Of a stretch of 64,000 bases of DNA, positions 62,520 through 64,000 are shown piece by piece. Made by a program: the position numbers and the translations under genes. This DNA is from an uncultured Thermoguttaceae bacterium (GTDB lineage: Bacteria; Planctomycetota; Planctomycetia; Pirellulales; Thermoguttaceae). Numbering within the stretch: position 1 is the first letter of the stretch; the number at the start of each line of letters is the position of its first letter. The stretch is from positions 1-64,000 of the forward strand of contig CALKER010000018.1 in NCBI GenBank assembly GCA_938084835.1, written 5' to 3'. The notes below the pieces were generated by a model. The model saw nothing but the letters and a program-made list of their open reading frames with translations. It was not told the origin of the DNA and searched no databases.

Positions 62520-64000
62520 ATGCATGCACTGGTAGCTGCCCTGCCCATTGTTGGTGTACTTGTCCTTTTGGTTATTTGTCGTTGGCCGGCATCTCGGACC
62601 ATGGCGCTGGCCCTCGGTTTGATGACCCTTATCGCCGCCGCCTATTGGCGCGTACCCGGAAGATGGTTGCTCGCCGCAGCCGCAGAGGGCGTGGTGATTG
62701 CGGGGACATTGCTTTACATCATTTTCGCAGCTCTCTTACTATTGAATCTGCTCAAATACTCGGGTGCTGTGGAGACCATTCGCCGGGGATTTCACCGAAT
62801 CACACCCGACCGACGACTTCAAGCTGTTGTGATCGCCTGGGGTTTCGGAGGTTTTATTGAGGGAGCCTCTGGGTTCGGAACTCCGGCTGCCGTGGCCGGG
62901 CCACTCTTGGTGATTCTCGGTTTTCCGCCGATGGCAGCCGCCGTTTGCACCCTTATCATTCAAAGTATGCCTGTGTCTTTTGGGGCACTAGGAACGCCCA
63001 TTCTCTTAGGAGTTCACAAAGGCCTGGAAGGGCAACCGGCAGTTCGGCAGTACCTGGAAAACCGGGGTGAGCTTTTACCTGAGGTTTTGTCGCCCGACCG
63101 GGAGGTGGCAGGCGGTGATGCTCCGGCCTTAATTCGGAAGGCGGTGTCGCTTGGAGCACCCGCCGCCAAGCATGACGAGGCGTTTGACCGGCTTCTTTAT
63201 CAAATTGGTATGCGGGTAGCGATCGTACATGCGGCGGTGGGATGTTTGATTCCGTTGATTATGATCTGCGTTCTGACGCGATTCTTCGGTGGAAATCGAT
63301 CGTGGCGGGAAGGACTGGCAGCAGCCCCCTTTGCCTTGTTTGGAGGGCTTGTTTTCGCCAGCACATACCTGCTGTGTGCGGTAATCCTTGGGCCGCGATT
63401 TCCAAGCCTGGTAGGGGGGCTGATTACCACGGTGGTAACCATTGCAGCCGCCCGGGCTGGATGGTTTCGCCCGAAGGCGGTGTGGGACTTCCCGCCGTCA
63501 TCGCAGTGGGCGGCTCTCTGGGGCCCAGTGACTCCTATCCCCAGAATTAATGTGCCTCTTTTACGAAACGATGGCACGCCCGGGGAAATTTCAACGAGCA
63601 AACCCGACGAAGTCGCTCCTCCACACGCGCCGGCAGACCGACGCGACTGCGGCTCCGCGAACGCCGCGGTAGCTCCCGGCCAAAAAAGCCAACTAAATAC
63701 CGGGCCGACCAAATCTGAGATTACCACCACAATGGCCGTGCTGCCTTATTTGATGGTGGCCGTTCTGTTAGTTGTGGAGCAATTACCTGCAATAAGGGCC
63801 TTCCTCCATCGGCTGGAGCTTCCCACGGCGGTCCTTGCAAACGCCTCCTCGGGAAAGGCCATCGCGGTGCGATGGAATCCTGCGTTGTCTCCCGGGACAG
63901 TACTTCTTGTAGTGGCAGCAGGGACAATCGGGCTGTACCGGATTGGCCGGCTCCATCTGAGGGCAGCTTTCCGGGAGACGGGTCAGCGGACACTTCAGGC
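62520..64000 (+). CDS. lctP: L-lactate permease family transporter (3' end outside window)
   Basis: A frame of more than 490 codons still open at the window end. Hydrophobic helices begin at once (ALVAALPIVGVLVLLVICRWP). The core signatures of the LctP family are clear: GFGGFIEGASGFGTPAAVAGPLLVILGF, VCTLIIQSMPVSFGALGTPILLGV and later the long hydrophilic insert (SKPDEVAPPHAPADRR) before another hydrophobic segment (AVLPYLMVAVLLVVEQLP). It imports lactate or glycolate with protons. The ATG at 62520 is the best start: two other ATGs within six bases lie in different frames. No ribosome binding site is evident; coupling to an upstream frame is possible. Confidence 0.9.
   Translation, partial: MHALVAALPIVGVLVLLVICRWPASRTMALALGLMTLIAAAYWRVPGRWLLAAAAEGVVIAGTLLYIIFAALLLLNLLKYSGAVETIRRGFHRITPDRRLQAVVIAWGFGGFIEGASGFGTPAAVAGPLLVILGFPPMAAAVCTLIIQSMPVSFGALGTPILLGVHKGLEGQPAVRQYLENRGELLPEVLSPDREVAGGDAPALIRKAVSLGAPAAKHDEAFDRLLYQIGMRVAIVHAAVGCLIPLIMICVLTRFFGGNRSWREGLAAAPFALFGGLVFASTYLLCAVILGPRFPSLVGGLITTVVTIAAARAGWFRPKAVWDFPPSSQWAALWGPVTPIPRINVPLLRNDGTPGEISTSKPDEVAPPHAPADRRDCGSANAAVAPGQKSQLNTGPTKSEITTTMAVLPYLMVAVLLVVEQLPAIRAFLHRLELPTAVLANASSGKAIAVRWNPALSPGTVLLVVAAGTIGLYRIGRLHLRAAFRETGQRTLQ

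Overview
The window looks like chromosomal DNA of a planctomycete. A relative of the Pirellulales/Thermoguttaceae is my best guess, but this is inferred from gene content and not proven. The evidence is: Tat-exported Gfo/Idh/MocA oxidoreductases, a large secreted protein with c-type haem motifs resembling hydrazine synthase alpha, a DUF6259-like glycosidase, secreted esterases, a DUF502 membrane protein, a GYF_2 membrane protein, frequent GTG/TTG starts, variable Shine-Dalgarno sites and long spacers between genes. I see no rRNA, tRNA, CRISPR array or intact insertion sequence.

Layout. 0.6-16.4 kb is mostly on the minus strand: 5-formyl-THF cyclo-ligase, a Ski2-like helicase, a DegT-family PLP enzyme, a secreted M60 peptidase, a STAS protein coupled to a GspE/PilB-type ATPase, a DUF502 protein and a two-domain secreted esterase. 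A plus-strand secreted Gly-rich protein lies among them. 17.4-23.1 kb holds polyphosphate metabolism (Ppx/GppA, then Ppk1), with a GYF_2 protein converging on ppk. 24.2-27.2 kb holds an rRNA/tRNA methyltransferase, tmk and holB, followed by a convergent hybrid histidine kinase with a predicted extracytoplasmic c-haem sensor. 31.7-32.3 kb is a compact transcription unit: promoter, structured leader, 80-aa protein and terminator. 32.6-38.9 kb has an alpha/beta hydrolase, archaeal-type phosphoglycerate mutase, ProC, a Tat Gfo/Idh protein and a secreted esterase.

39.7-52.1 kb is an envelope and glycan region: a GH26 mannanase-like enzyme with a discoidin domain, a glycosyltransferase, a 1016-aa di-haem protein, a Tat Gfo/Idh protein followed by the DUF6259-like glycosidase, and a small lipoprotein. 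52.4-56.5 kb encodes CstA (peptide/pyruvate uptake) and the overlapping hslV-hslU protease genes. 56.5-61.3 kb is a 4.8-kb tract almost without genes. It carries degenerate repeats and one tiny Lys-rich ORF with a strong ribosome binding site. The window ends with an NAD-dependent epimerase and a lactate permease cut by the window edge.

Themes. Secreted carbohydrate esterases, mannanase, glycosidase and Tat oxidoreductases suggest breakdown of complex glycans. CstA and lactate permease handle small carbon compounds. Polyphosphate enzymes and HslUV serve storage and stress. The less ordinary items are the TCAF-like M60 peptidase, the haem-sensing kinase, the hydrazine-synthase-alpha-like protein, the STAS-ATPase pair and the small self-contained gene at 31.9 kb.
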